NCBI GenBank assembly: GCA_903813345.2
Contig: CAIIXF020000009.1
Span: 31,563,259 to 31,627,258, forward strand
DNA from: Owenia fusiformis
Lineage: Eukaryota > Annelida > Polychaeta > Sabellida > Oweniidae
Direction of reading: 5' to 3'
DNA: 64,000 nt
The notes under the pieces were generated by a model. The model saw only the letters and a program-made list of their open reading frames with translations. It was not told where the DNA came from and did not search any database. This document shows, in pieces, positions 35,101-46,100 of the stretch (positions are counted from its first letter, which is position 1; each line of letters begins with the position of its first letter). A program made the translations under genes and the position numbers.

Positions 35101-36967
35101 CCCCCTTAATGAAGTTCTATTTATCATATGTTTTTGATTCTACCATAGGTAGTAGATACCCCCTTAATGAAGTTCTATTTATCATATGTTTTTGATTCTA
35201 CCATAGGTAGTAGATACCCCCTTGATGTAGTTCTATTTATCATATGTTTTTGATTCTACCATAGGTAGTAGATACCCCCTTGATGTAGTTCTATTTATCA
35301 TATGTTTTTGATTCTACCATAGGTAGTAGATACCCCCTTAGATGTAGTTCTATTTATCATATGTTTATGATTCTACCATGGGTAGTAGATACCCCCTTAA
35401 TGAAGTTCTATTTATCATATGTTTATGATTCTACCATGGGTAGTAGATACCCCCTTGATGTAGTTCTATTTATCATATGTTTTTGATTCTACCATAGGTA
35501 CCCCTTAGATGTAGTTCTATTTATCATATGTTTTTGATTCTACAATAGGTAGTAGATACCCCCTTGATGTAGTTCTATTTATCATATGTTTTTGATTCTA
35601 CCATGGGTAGTAGATACCCCCTTGATGTTGTTCTATTTATCATATGTTTATGATTCTACCATAGGTACCCCTTAGATGTAGTTCTATTTATCATATGTTT
35701 TTGATTCTACCATAGGTAGTAGATACCCCCTTAATGAAGTTCTACTTATCATATGTTTTTGATTCTACCATGGGTAGTAGATACCCCCTTGATGTAGTTC
35801 TATTTATCATATGTTTTTGATTCTACCATAGGTACCCCTTAGATGTAGTTCTATTTATCATATGTTTTTGATTCTACCATAGGTAGTAGATACCCCCTTA
35901 ATGAAGTTCTACTTATCATATGTTTTTGATTCTACCATGGGTAGTAGATACCCCCTTGATGTAGTTCTATTTATCATATGTTTTTGATTCTACCATAGGT
36001 ACCCCTTAGATGTAGTTCTATTTATCATATGTTTTTGATTCTACCATGGGTAGTAGATACCCCCTTAATGAAGTTCTATTTATCATATGTTTTTGATTCT
36101 ACCATGGTTAGTAGATACCCCCTTGATGTAGTTCTATTTATCATATGTTTTTGATTCTACCATGGGTAGTAGATACCCCCTTGATGTAGTTCTATTTATC
36201 ATATGTTTTTGATTCTACCATAGGTACCCCTTAGATGTAGTCAGAAGGAGGATGCAACTTGCAATAATGCTACCAGATGCACATAAATTCAGGTAGGGGC
36301 AGAGATGAAGTAGGTGCCGCTTTCATATACAGTAAAACCTGTCTAAGTGAAACACCTTTGGTACCTCTTAAAAGTGTTCCACTTGGGAGGGGTTCCACAT
36401 ATAGAAGTTTATTTTAAGGGAATCTGAAGTGTTCAACTAATAGAGGTGTTCCACTTCTAGAGGTGTTCTACTAATGTTACAATGTAGGTTTTGCCAAACT
36501 GGTTGATGTTCACAAAGGAAACATCTGTTTAGAACTCAATATTTTAACTCTCGAATGAGTCAATATTTATCTATTCGTTCGGTTAGGCATATAGAGAAGT
36601 GGTCTATCTATTCGTTAGTGTGTCAGGGCAATAACTCATACAGAATCAGATTTGGTCCAAATTTTATATTCAATTAGGGACAATGCATGTTTTATATTTC
36701 CTTTGATTATTGCTTATACAATAAAATGTATAATTGGAGTTTAACTTATTGCTTTGAAAATGAAATATGAACATTCACTTGTATTATTTCAGGACCATGC
36801 ATGAAACATTGACAATAGTTCTTAAAGAACATGGAATAAGACGTGGCCTATATCGAGGACTAAGTGTCAACTACATCAGGGTTATACCTATGGTATCAAT
36901 GTCATTCACATCTTATGAGTTATTCAAACAAATATTTGGACTCGAGACTGGATTGGAGGGCAGCTGA
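23162..36967 (+). CDS. SLC25A16: SLC25A16-like mitochondrial carrier, 8 exons, 317 aa
   Basis: Exons: 23162-23222, 25796-25888, 30771-30904, 31213-31282, 32084-32272, 33236-33398, 36224-36292 and 36793-36967. All junctions are GT-AG and the phases sum to 954 nt. The protein has the three carrier repeats with signature motifs PFDRVK (exon 2), YPLDIIRARL (exon 5) and YPLDVVRRRM (exon 7). Close matches to human SLC25A16 include CAKTTVAPFDRVKILLQAHN, GLYKGNGAQMVRIFPYAAIQ, FQVTGEHMYVGIIHA and RRGLYRGLSVNYIR. SLC25A16 is an inner-membrane carrier linked to coenzyme A or its precursors in mitochondria. The length is close to the human 332 residues. The start is the only ATG placed correctly before the exon 1 donor. 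Oddities: exon 7 is only 69 nt and its acceptor is the last unit of a 43-copy minisatellite. Introns 1, 2 and 5 carry inverted-repeat elements. Confidence 0.93.
23431..23470. repeat. TCTACA/TGTAGA palindromic microsatellite
   Basis: Repeats of tctaca run into atctagatgtagatgt, then back to acatctacatc, making a hairpin-forming microsatellite. It lies in intron 1 of the carrier gene. Confidence 0.7.
23817..25003. mobile_element. Inverted-repeat structure enclosing a reverse-transcriptase fragment
   Basis: The left arm begins tggacagctgaataatagtg at 23817 and the right arm ends with the near-complement at 25003. Similarity extends about 150-180 bp inward, including ggagcgctgaa(a/g)tacttc and the gatcaag(a/g)cttgtaatt block. 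Between the arms, at about 24050-24700, lies a non-LTR retrotransposon fragment on the minus strand. Either a foldback element was hit by the retrotransposon, or the two halves are opposed copies of one 5' region. Confidence 0.65.
24061..24695 (-). pseudogene. Non-LTR retrotransposon RT remnant, internally deleted
   Basis: The minus-strand frames 24695-24381 and 24333-24061 encode pieces of a LINE-type reverse transcriptase. The first reads QQHGFTPGRSCCTQLLTVME and DVIYFDFSKCFDSVPHKRL (RT palm start, first catalytic Asp). It then jumps directly to C-terminal sequence KLEKVQRRATKLI. The second reads MIQVYKILNNLENLDSGLFF and QRIINDWNSLP, the conserved tail after RT. The palm core with the YADD-type box and the thumb are missing, and a stop or frame change separates the two pieces. 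It is a dead copy in SLC25A16 intron 1. Confidence 0.85.
27480..27665. repeat. ~62 bp tandem repeat, 2-3 copies
   Basis: Two good copies of a unit starting tgttagtacctcaa(t/c)tgaaatactc and continuing attctgattgg, then a weaker third. A related sequence (cctcattaaaatactcgaatctgattggtt) opens the MITE at 32296. Confidence 0.6.
28351..28523. repeat. 173 bp palindrome (hairpin)
   Basis: The arms acaaatagtgactgcca and tggcagtcactatttgt bound an almost continuous inverted repeat with its centre near ggcctgcagcc (about 28434). Open frames on both strands here are by-products of the palindrome. Confidence 0.85.
28866..29033. repeat. Imperfect palindrome built on TGTTGACC/GGTCAACA
   Basis: acaattgtagacctctcc at the left is complemented by ggaggtcaacaattgt at the right. 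Inner blocks gtaaacc, actgttgacctcgacc and their complements also pair. A related palindrome occurs at about 29250-29395, and tandem copies of tgttgaccgctactaggtac lie at 28531-28560. Confidence 0.6.
32296..32582. mobile_element. MITE with TTATTATGCACCTC ends
   Basis: The left end ttattatgcacctc (32296-32309) and right end gaggtgcataataa (32569-32582) are perfect inverted repeats. Further inverted pairing (ccagaatacctat with ataggtattctgg) extends beyond, to about 32636. It lies in SLC25A16 intron 5 just after the exon 5 donor. Confidence 0.65.
33045..33194. repeat. Dispersed C-rich repeat (copy), related to 31620-31740
   Basis: Both places read gtagccaggg/aagg...ggggtt(c/g)gg..., then accattttga/accattctga, and are C-rich. 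They appear to be diverged copies of one dispersed repeat, in introns 4 and 5 of the carrier gene. This copy ends in a run of 13 C just 40 bp before exon 6. Confidence 0.45.
33814..36240 (+). repeat. 43-unit minisatellite made of the exon 7 splice acceptor of SLC25A16
   Basis: I counted 43 consecutive units starting gttctatttatcatatg. Two lengths occur: 58 bp, with ggtagtagatacccccttga, and 51 bp, with ccataggtaccccttagatg. The 51 bp form (about ten copies including the last) is an exact copy of the true junction: tract, ccatag acceptor, then the first 17 nt of exon 7 (gtaccccttagatgtag). The last unit (from 36189) contains the real acceptor at 36222-36223 and runs straight into unique exon sequence. 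The array fills most of intron 6. Many 58 bp units have ccatggg, which removes the AG at the equivalent place. The array most simply arose by tandem duplication of a segment straddling the intron/exon border. Confidence 0.95.
36330..36500. mobile_element. Short MITE, GTTCCACTT family (copy 3)
   Basis: Begins acagtaaaacctgtctaagt and ends near aatgtaggttttgcc, an imperfect inverted repeat. The interior repeats gtgttccactt(g/c)(g/t)aggggttcca. It is the same family as 6869-7042 and lies in SLC25A16 intron 7. Confidence 0.6.
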
Positions 36968-37793
36968 TGAAGGCTTCAGTATAGGGAATAAACCGGCTAA
37001 ATTCAATTATTTATGCGGATAACTATTTATTTGTGCAAATATGGAGCTTTGTGAGAAGAACTAAATGTAAAATGGGAGATCATGTTCCCCAAAGAGACTG
37101 GATATCTTATTCTCCAGGGATATCATGTTCTCAGGAGATATTGTATTCAGCAGGGATATTGTAGTCTGTATATTATTCTTCATGGAGAAATTGTATCCTC
37201 TTGAGAAATTGTATTCTTCTGAGAGATATTGTTTTCATCGTGGAGATATTGTATTCTCCAGATATATTGTATTCTCAGATATATTTTGTTATTTAGGGAT
37301 ATTGTGTTATGAGGGAAAATTGTGTTCTCAGGGGATATTGTATTCTTCAGAATTATTCTATTCTCTCAGGATATTGCATTCTCTTGGCATATTGTAATCT
37401 TCCCTCTCAGAATAACATGAGTATACATATCAAGTAACAGAACTAAAACAATCATGGTTTTTCATATATATTCATATTGTAATATTTGCAATAATCCTTT
37501 GTGAAATATAAAAGAAACTCCCTCAATAGTGAATGGGAGGAGGTGCAGTGTAGGCATTGAATGTATTAAGCCCATGACTTCTGTTTGTGTATGTTGGAAT
37601 TGTGTTACACATGATAACATGAGCTGCATATAATCTGTTACACTCAGGTTATTATTGTTGGATAAATGCGTTTTATTGTTCCATTATAATAATGTATGGT
37701 GCCAGGTCTATACAGCAAGTTCATGTTGGTTTCTTGCTGGGCTATTGCGAATTCTTTTTAGCCAACTGTCCTGTAATTTTTAATCCCCATTCC

Positions 37794-37887
37794 CACACCC
37801 CATTCTCAACAAGTCATACAAATGGTACTGGACGTCAAAAGAACGTCTTCCAGTTCCATTTGTGCGATGTGTTGAGAATGGGGTGTG
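37794..37887. repeat. 94 bp hairpin
   Basis: The arms cacaccccattctcaaca and tgttgagaatggggtgtg pair, with inner pairing of tacaaatgg(t/a)actgg and acgtc. The loop near 37838 is a few bases. The open frame across it is an artefact. Confidence 0.7.
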
Positions 37888-38897
37888 ATTCCAGGATTCA
37901 TTCTTTTTGTAGAAGAATATTATTAACTAGATCTGACAAGTTTTAGTCACCCATGATATCTTGCCATTTTAGTGCCAACTCTATCACTGTGTCTTGTTTT
38001 GGTTAGAGTTTTATTTCATTGATTGACTTTGGCGTATCATTTTAGTCATTAATAATGACAGATCTGTCACAGTCATTTTCACTAATGCATGAGAAGTGCA
38101 CGCAAATTGTGTAATTCAGTATATGCAATAACCTATGTGTATTATCATATACATGTATTATTAGAAGTTTATTGTAAACACAAATTGAGATTTAAATGAA
38201 TTGAGTTTTAAAGGTAAAATAAAATACATTTTAATGATTTTGTAAGTTGAGTTGTTTTTAAGATAATGCACTATTAATTTAAAAGTGAGCATTTTTTCAA
38301 TGTGCCTTAATTAAAGATGATAAGATTAGTATATGTTTTATCAGATACACGTGCTGTACTTTTTATGTTCATATTGCCTTGCAGAAATATTTTAGTAGTT
38401 AGCTCAGGTTAGGCTGACAATAAAAGAAATATTAATTATGATATATGGCCATAGAATATATGTATGCATTGTGCCATATGTATTATTATTGTACACTTAA
38501 AATCCTTTGCACAGTTTAACAATAGCATTACAAATAATATTGCAGCATTACATGAATAGCAAGCACATTTGGAGCTTAAAATGATCACAGGTGTTCACTG
38601 GGCATTGGCATACACTAGGTTCAGTTGTACATTAGGGCAGGTACTCACTAGATTCAGGTGAACACTAGATTCAGGTGTACTCTTGGGTCAGGTGTTCACT
38701 AAGGTCTGCCTTAAGCCACAGCATATCAGTATGTTATCCTTAACCCGCAGACTGACAGCATACTTTTACATTTATTCTTATATTACGAGTTTTGCTTTGG
38801 AGTCTAATGATCTTGTATACCCGGATAATCGCACAATATTATAATATTGTATCTCCTTCATATAAAGGGCAATAAATATATACATACATACACATAA

Positions 38898-39175
38898 GTT
38901 ATTGAATGATTTGAAGTGCAATACAGGATATATTCTGCTCGAGAATTCCGTATTGATCCTCGGTATTGCTACTGACAATGTCCCCTCTGTACCAAAATTT
39001 CTGTATTGCGACGGATATGATCAATGGGGACAATCTCAGTTGCAAAACAGATCGGTACTGCACAAGAACTGACCAATCGGAAGGTTTCATTTTACAGATC
39101 ATACGATAATATGAGTTATTGAATGATTTGAAGTGCAATGCAGGATATATTCTGCTCGAGATATTCTGTATTGGA
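38898..39175. repeat. Direct repeat, ~60 bp copies 218 bp apart
   Basis: gttattgaatgatttgaagtgcaata(g)caggatatattctgctcgaga occurs at 38898 and again at about 39116 with few changes. The interval between contains inverted blocks (atcctcggtattg..., gacggatatgatcaatgg). It may be a partial tandem duplication. Confidence 0.6.
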
Positions 39176-40171
39176 CCGAGACAAAAGTAAAATCACCAAT
39201 TTAATTGGAGTGAATATATTGTGTTAAGCAGATTTTAAATATATTTTGAATAATTATTAACAATGCAATTATAATTATCATGTTAACATGGCAATGTATT
39301 TAGAATCTGATTACAGGGTATTCTCCTATTGCCAGGGAGCTAAAATATGGCATCTCAAAATAAAGTGTTACATAAATTGTCATGTGTATTGATTATGTTT
39401 AGAATCCTGAATAAATGGCATCCATTCCATGTTTAAAATATTTCCCTTCTGATGTTTGATCAGCCAAAGTGTAAGAACTCGCATCTTTAGTTCCTTTGGC
39501 AATTGATAATGTGCATGCGCATGTGATACTGGGTTGATGGTTTTATTGTTTGATAAATGTAATCTTTTAGATATCTCTCACAAAAGGGTTATTGTAAAAC
39601 GGTGGCACCAGACGTATATTATCAGGTTTTTAATTGAATTGTGGCAAATTAATAAAATTATGTCATGTTGTTGGAACATTTTATATCAAAATATAAGATA
39701 TTTATTATGAAGATTATGGTTTATGTTTTTGCTTAGTTAAGTGGGTTTTTAAATGTTTTTATTTGCTCCAATGACTATAAAGTCATTTATAAAACTTGTT
39801 AATCTCCTTTTAAATCTGATAAAAAAATACTGAACCTATTTAACCATTTCTTGTTTCTATCTATGAGGCAATAAGAAAATAATAATCTTGAAACATTGAT
39901 GATGTATAACATTAACCATGTACCATGAAATTAATAAAATATTAAGTGACCGATTTACACATTATACTACTGATGCCAATATTTATGTGTTAGTATTGGT
40001 CGATATTGTTATATAATCCATCGTTAAGAATGGATTACTGAAATCTGGCAATTCAACAAGTAAACCGTACTCAATATTTGAACAATCACAAGATTAGTCT
40101 ACGTTTCTTTAGAGTCCCTGGACAAACATGAACATATTCTCCATTTTATATCTACAACAACAAATGATAAT

Positions 40172-43100
40172 ATGAAGAGATTGTGGACAATTGTTTACAT
40201 AACAGGAGCAATGTTTTCAGTTGGTGAGTAAAGTTGGTAATAATGGGTTTCTAGGAAAGCTAAGAGTACGCTTTATGCGTTTCTTGATTGTTATAATCAT
40301 AATTTAAACTACAGATACTTAATACATATAACGACCGAAATAATATGAAGACTTAGTTGAACAATATGCCAACTCGTCACTCAAAGGAATTATTTCAAGA
40401 ATTTTTAATGTTATTGTAATCATTCTCTGCTACTACACGCCTACCCATCGACAGGGTACAGTGACAAAATATACCGTAGTACACTTTAGATGTACGATGT
40501 CACTATTTAAACGATTTGAAGCAAAGACAATGATGTAGGTTTGATGTAGGTTTTAAAAAATAATCTGAGGAATGCATTAAAGGCCTCATGTAAAGTTTAA
40601 ACCACTTTGGCTTATATTGTAGTCTTACTCAATGTTATCAAAGTGTGATATGTGAAACTTTTTTTTTAAATTTCAAAAAGTGGTTTTTGATAGACTTTTT
40701 GTTCCAAAATTTGTGAATTTATTTAAAACCAACTTTTAGAAGTCACTCATATCTTCTAATTAGCCACAATTCATACCAATGCATAGCATTCATCCTCCCA
40801 TGTTTTTTGCCGAAAAGATTAAGAAAATCGGTTGATAAACAAGCGAGAAATGAACTTATCAGTGCATGAAAATGGTTCTGAGAAAAATGCATTTCAAAAT
40901 TTTAGTTCTCATAGAAACCAATGGTACAATGATATCTAAAACATAACTTATTCTTCCTCTTAACCTGGTTCAACAATCAACATTGTTTTTTATGAAAGTC
41001 TAGCATATTTAGAAAAGATTGACATCGAAAAAAAAATTCAATTTTTTTCAAAAAGTTTTTGGTACCTTAGTGACATCACTAAATGTTTCAAAATATTTTT
41101 GATAAGCTAAAACATTGAAGTGGCCCATTAAATATGACATTTTATTATTGAAATAGTGTGTCTTTTGTTCAATCTTTGCATTGGTGTTAAAAAGATAATC
41201 TTTTTTGAAATGCATTCAGAAATATTTGATGCCCGGGGGGTTCACTGTATATAAACCTTGACGGGGATCCTCGGCGCACATGGGGTACCTTTTTTGACAT
41301 TTGGTGGACTCAACTTTTAGGATGTGGTATGAGAATGCCCCCACATTATGACTTTTGAGGGATGGAAATGGTCAGATTTTTCAACTTTCTGGTATGAGAA
41401 TGGTCATAGAAAATATGTTAGATTATCTCACAATTATGGTATGGAATTGGTCTAGTAGTTACACATATCCTAATATGAGGTTGTTTTGGTTCGTTTTCCT
41501 CAAAGATTGCCTTCTTGTTGGGACCGTCTTCAGTTTAAATAAATAGTTTTTTTCCCAGGAAATATTCTACTTTGGACCAGCCATGGCATTGGTATGGCAT
41601 TGGTCCTATCTTTTTACATTTGGTATGGCATTGGTTTCATATTTGGGCATTTGGTATAGTTTTTGGGCACTATATCGGTTGGTATGGGAACACATCCAAA
41701 TTTGACATTTTGGTATGGGAATATATTGATATCTGAGGGTTCAGCCTAGGACCCCTGCCAAATGTTGTATACAGTGAACCCCTCGGGATTTGATGATTAA
41801 GAAATTTCAATATTTGAGAAATGAAATGCTCACAACTTTTTTTTCAAAATTTTTTTTTTGTTCAAAAATCTCTAAAATCACTTTTTAAGTCCTGACAAAT
41901 AGTAAATGAATGATAAAAAAATATTTTCAAACTTTAGACCGGGACTTTAAGGATTTCATGTTTGATTTTTTGTGTATTCGTTTAGAAACACATTTAACTT
42001 TCTAATGACATTAAACGATTTTCGAACAGTTCTCGATTTTTTTCGTAGTCATTCTACCCATATAATTGGTCGGTTGGAAAATGTTGTGTATTTACACATT
42101 TCCTTTGATCATTTCCTCCCCTGTCGTCTAAGAGTGTCGAAGATTTTTATGAGAATATGTTTTTGAAACAGCACAATTAAGGTCTGTTGAAGATTTAATA
42201 AGTATTAACATTTCGGCTATAATTTAAAAAAATCATAAGTGTATGTTGTCAACTCGAATGTACGTTGTCCCATTGAACTTACTCAATTCACAGTTAACCC
42301 TAATGCAGACAACGTATTTTTCATAACACTAACAGACAGGTACAGTCAGATGCATTTAAAATTGAAACAGAACGATTACAGAATTACTTTAATTTGGTTG
42401 AACTATTAAAACTTTCCAGATATATCATAAACGGGCTTTAAAAAGTCATACTAGTATTCAATAAGCTAGTATAGATCAGTAGATCTATCTATCAATGTAA
42501 CTGACAAAACGTAAGCTACAGACGCCAAATAATCAAACAGCTTTACCTGTGTTTACTTACAGCCAGTGCCACCACATGTTACCGTTGCATATTAGAGCTT
42601 TACCTGTGTTTACTTACAGCAATTGCCACCACATGTTACTATTAGATATTAGAGCTTCACATGTGTTTACTTACAGCAATTGCCACCACATGTTACCATT
42701 GCATATTAGAGCTTTACCTTTGTTAACTTACAGCTAGTGCCACCGCATGTTACCATTTCATATTAGAGCCTTGCCTGTGTTTACTTACAGCCAGTGCCAC
42801 CACATGTTACCGTTGCATATTAGAGCTTTACCTGTGTTTACTTACAGCCAGTGCCACCACATGTTACCGTTGCATATTAGAGCTTCATCTGTGTTAACTT
42901 ACAGCTAATGCCACCACATGTTACCATTGCATATTAGAGCTTTACCTCTGTTTACTTACAGCTAGTGCCACCACATGTTACCATTACATATTAGAGCTTT
43001 ACCTGTGTTTACTTACAGCAAGTGCCACCACATGTTACCATTGCATATTAAAGCTTTACCTGTGTTTACTTACAGTCAGTGCCACCACATGTTATCATTG

Positions 43101-46100
43101 CATATTAGAGCTTTACCTGTGTTTACTTACAGTTAGTGCCACCAGATGTTACAATTGCATATTAGAGCTTACCATTGTTCACTTACAGCTAGTGCCACCA
43201 CATGTTACCATTACATATTAGAGCCTTACCTGTGTTTACTTACAGTTAGTGCCACCACATGTTACCTTTGTATATTAGAGCTTTACCTGTGTTCACTTAC
43301 AGCTAGTGCTACCACATGTTACCATTACATATTTGAGCCTTACCTGTGTTTACTTACAGTTATTGCTACCACATGTTACCATTACATATTAGAGCCTTAC
43401 CTGTGTTTACTTACAGTTAGTGCCACCACATGTTACAATTGCATATTAGAGCTTATCTGTGTTTACTTACAGCTAGTGCCACCACATGTTACCATTGCAT
43501 ATTAGAGCTTCATCTGTGTTTACTTACAGTCAGTGCCACCACGTGTTACCATTGCATATTGGAGCTTCATCTGTGTTAACTTACAGCTAATGCCACCACA
43601 TGTTACCATTGCATATTAGAGCTTTACCTGTGTTCACTTACAGCTAGTGCTACCAGATGGTACAATTGCATATTAGAGCTTCATCTGTGTTCACGTACAG
43701 CTAATGCCACCACATGTTACCATTGCATATTAGAGCTTTACCTGTGTTCACTTACAGCTAATGCCACCACATGTTACCATTGCATATTAGAGCTTTACCT
43801 GTGTTCACTTACAGCTAGTGCCACCACATGTTACCATTGCATATTAGAGCTTTACCTGTGTTCACTTACAGCTAGTGCTACCAGATGTTACAATTGCATA
43901 TCAGAGCTTATTTGTGTTTACTTACAGCTAGTGCTACCAGATGTTACAATTGCATATAAGAGCTTATCTGTGTTTACTTACAGCTAATGCCACCACATGT
44001 TACCATTGCATATTAGAGCTTTACCTGTGTTCACTTACAGCTAGTGCTACCAGATGTTACAATTGCATATTAGAGCTTATCTGTGTTTACTTACAGCTAA
44101 TGCCACCACATGTTACCATTGCATATTAGAGCTTTACCTGTGTTCACTTACAGCTAGTGCTACCAGATGTTACAATTGCATATTAGAGCTTATTTGTGTT
44201 TACTTACAGTTAGTGCCACCACATGTTACCATTGCATATTAGAGCTTTACCTGTGTTCACTTACAGCTAGTGCTACCAGATGTTACAATTGCATATTAGA
44301 GCTTATTTGTGTTTACTTACAGTTAGTGCCACCACATGTTACCATTGCATATTAGAGCTTTACCTGTGTTCACTTACAGCTAGTGCTACCAGATGTTACC
44401 ATTGCATATTAGAGCTTTACCTGTGTTCACTTACAGCTAGTGCCACCACATGTTACCATTGCATATTAGAGCTTTACCTGTGTTCACTTACAGCTAGTGC
44501 TACCAGATGTTACAATTGCATATTAGAGCTTATCTGTGTTTACTTACAGCAAATGCCACCACATGTTACCATTGCATATTAGAGCTTTACCTGTGTTTAC
44601 TTACAGCTAGTGCTACCACATGTTACCATTGCGTATTAGAGCTTTACCTGTGTTCACTTACAGCTAGTGCTACCACATGTTACCAATACATATTAGAGCC
44701 TTACCTGTGTTTACTTACAGTTAGTGCCACCACATGTTACCATTACATATTAGAGCCTTACCTGTGTTTACTTACAGTTAGTGCTACCACATGTTACCAT
44801 TATATATTAGAGCCTTACCTGTGTTTACTTACAGTTAGTGCCACCACATGTTACAATTGCATATTAGAGCTTATCTGTGTTTACTTACAACAAGTGCCAC
44901 CATGTGTTACCATTGCATATTAGAGCTTCATCTGTGTTCACTTACAGCTAATGCCACCACCACATGTTACCATTGCATATTAGAGCTTTACCTGTATGTT
45001 ACTGTTACATATTAGAGCTTTACCTGTGTTTACTTACAGCTAGTGCCACCACATGTTATCATTGCATATTAGAGCTTTACCTGTGTTTACTTACAGCTAG
45101 TGCCACCACATGTTACCTTTGTATATTAGAGCTTCACCTGTGTTTACTTACAGCTAGTGCCACCGCATGTTACCGTTGCATATTAGAGCTTTACCTGTGT
45201 TTACTTACAGCTAGTGCCACCGCATGTTACCGTTGCATATAAGAGCTTCACCTGTGTTTACTTACAGCAATTGCCACCACATGTTACCATTGCATATTAG
45301 AGCTTTACCTGTGTTCACTTACAGCCAATGCCACTACATGTTACCGTTGCATATTAGAGCTTTACCTCTGTTTACTTACAGCAATAGCCACCACATGTTA
45401 CCGTTACATATTAGAGCTTTACCTGTGTTTACTTACAGCTTGTGCCACCGCATGTTACCATTGCATATTAGAGCTTTACCTGTGTTTACTTACAGCAAGT
45501 GCCACCATGTGTTACCATTGCATATTAGAGCTTTACCACACGTTACCACTGCATATTAGAGCTTTGCCTGTGTTTACTTACAGCTAGTGCCACCACATGT
45601 TACCATTGTATATTAGAGCTTTACCTGTGTTTACTTACAGCTAGTGCCACCACATGTTACCATTTTATATTAGAGCTTTACCTGTGTTTACTTACAGCAA
45701 GTGCCACCACATGTTACCATTGCATATTAGAGCTTCACCTGTGTTTACTTACAGCTAGTGCCACCACATGTTACCATTGCATATTAGAGCTTTACCTGTG
45801 TTTACTTACAGCTAGTGCCACCACATGTTACCATTGCATATTAGAGCTTTACCTGTGTTTACTTGCAGCCAGTGCCACCACATGTTACAGCTGTAATGGC
45901 GAAAATAACTTCAGGGACTACGAAAAATGCAAGGACGCATTTTCTGGCCTGGCAGACGTAAAGTATTGCAGTACACAATGCTTCAAGAAGAAATTTGAGC
46001 ACAAGCTTTTTGGAAGTAAGTCTACTCGGATAATCTCCTTTAGGAAATGGACAGGTTTTTATTCAAGAACATGATTTATAGGGGTTTTATTGATAGAAAG

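Larger units (their letters stand above)
36968..40171. other. SLC25A16 3' UTR and intergenic region
   Basis: Downstream of the stop there is an aataaa at 36984 and further ones near 38219 and 38424; which is used is unknown. The region 37085-37400 is a degenerate repeat of (gg)gatattgtattctc. A hairpin lies at 37794-37887, and a 218 bp-spaced direct repeat at 38898-39170. No coding exon was recognised. Confidence 0.5.

Noticed and set aside
43146-45559. Series of overlapping open frames of 60-138 residues with CYHCILELYLC repeats
   Set aside because: They are translations of the 57 bp minisatellite, not separate genes; only their possible inclusion through upstream acceptors is kept as a finding.
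33814-45888. CRISPR array
   Set aside because: Units are contiguous copies without unique spacers, in introns of a eukaryotic genome.
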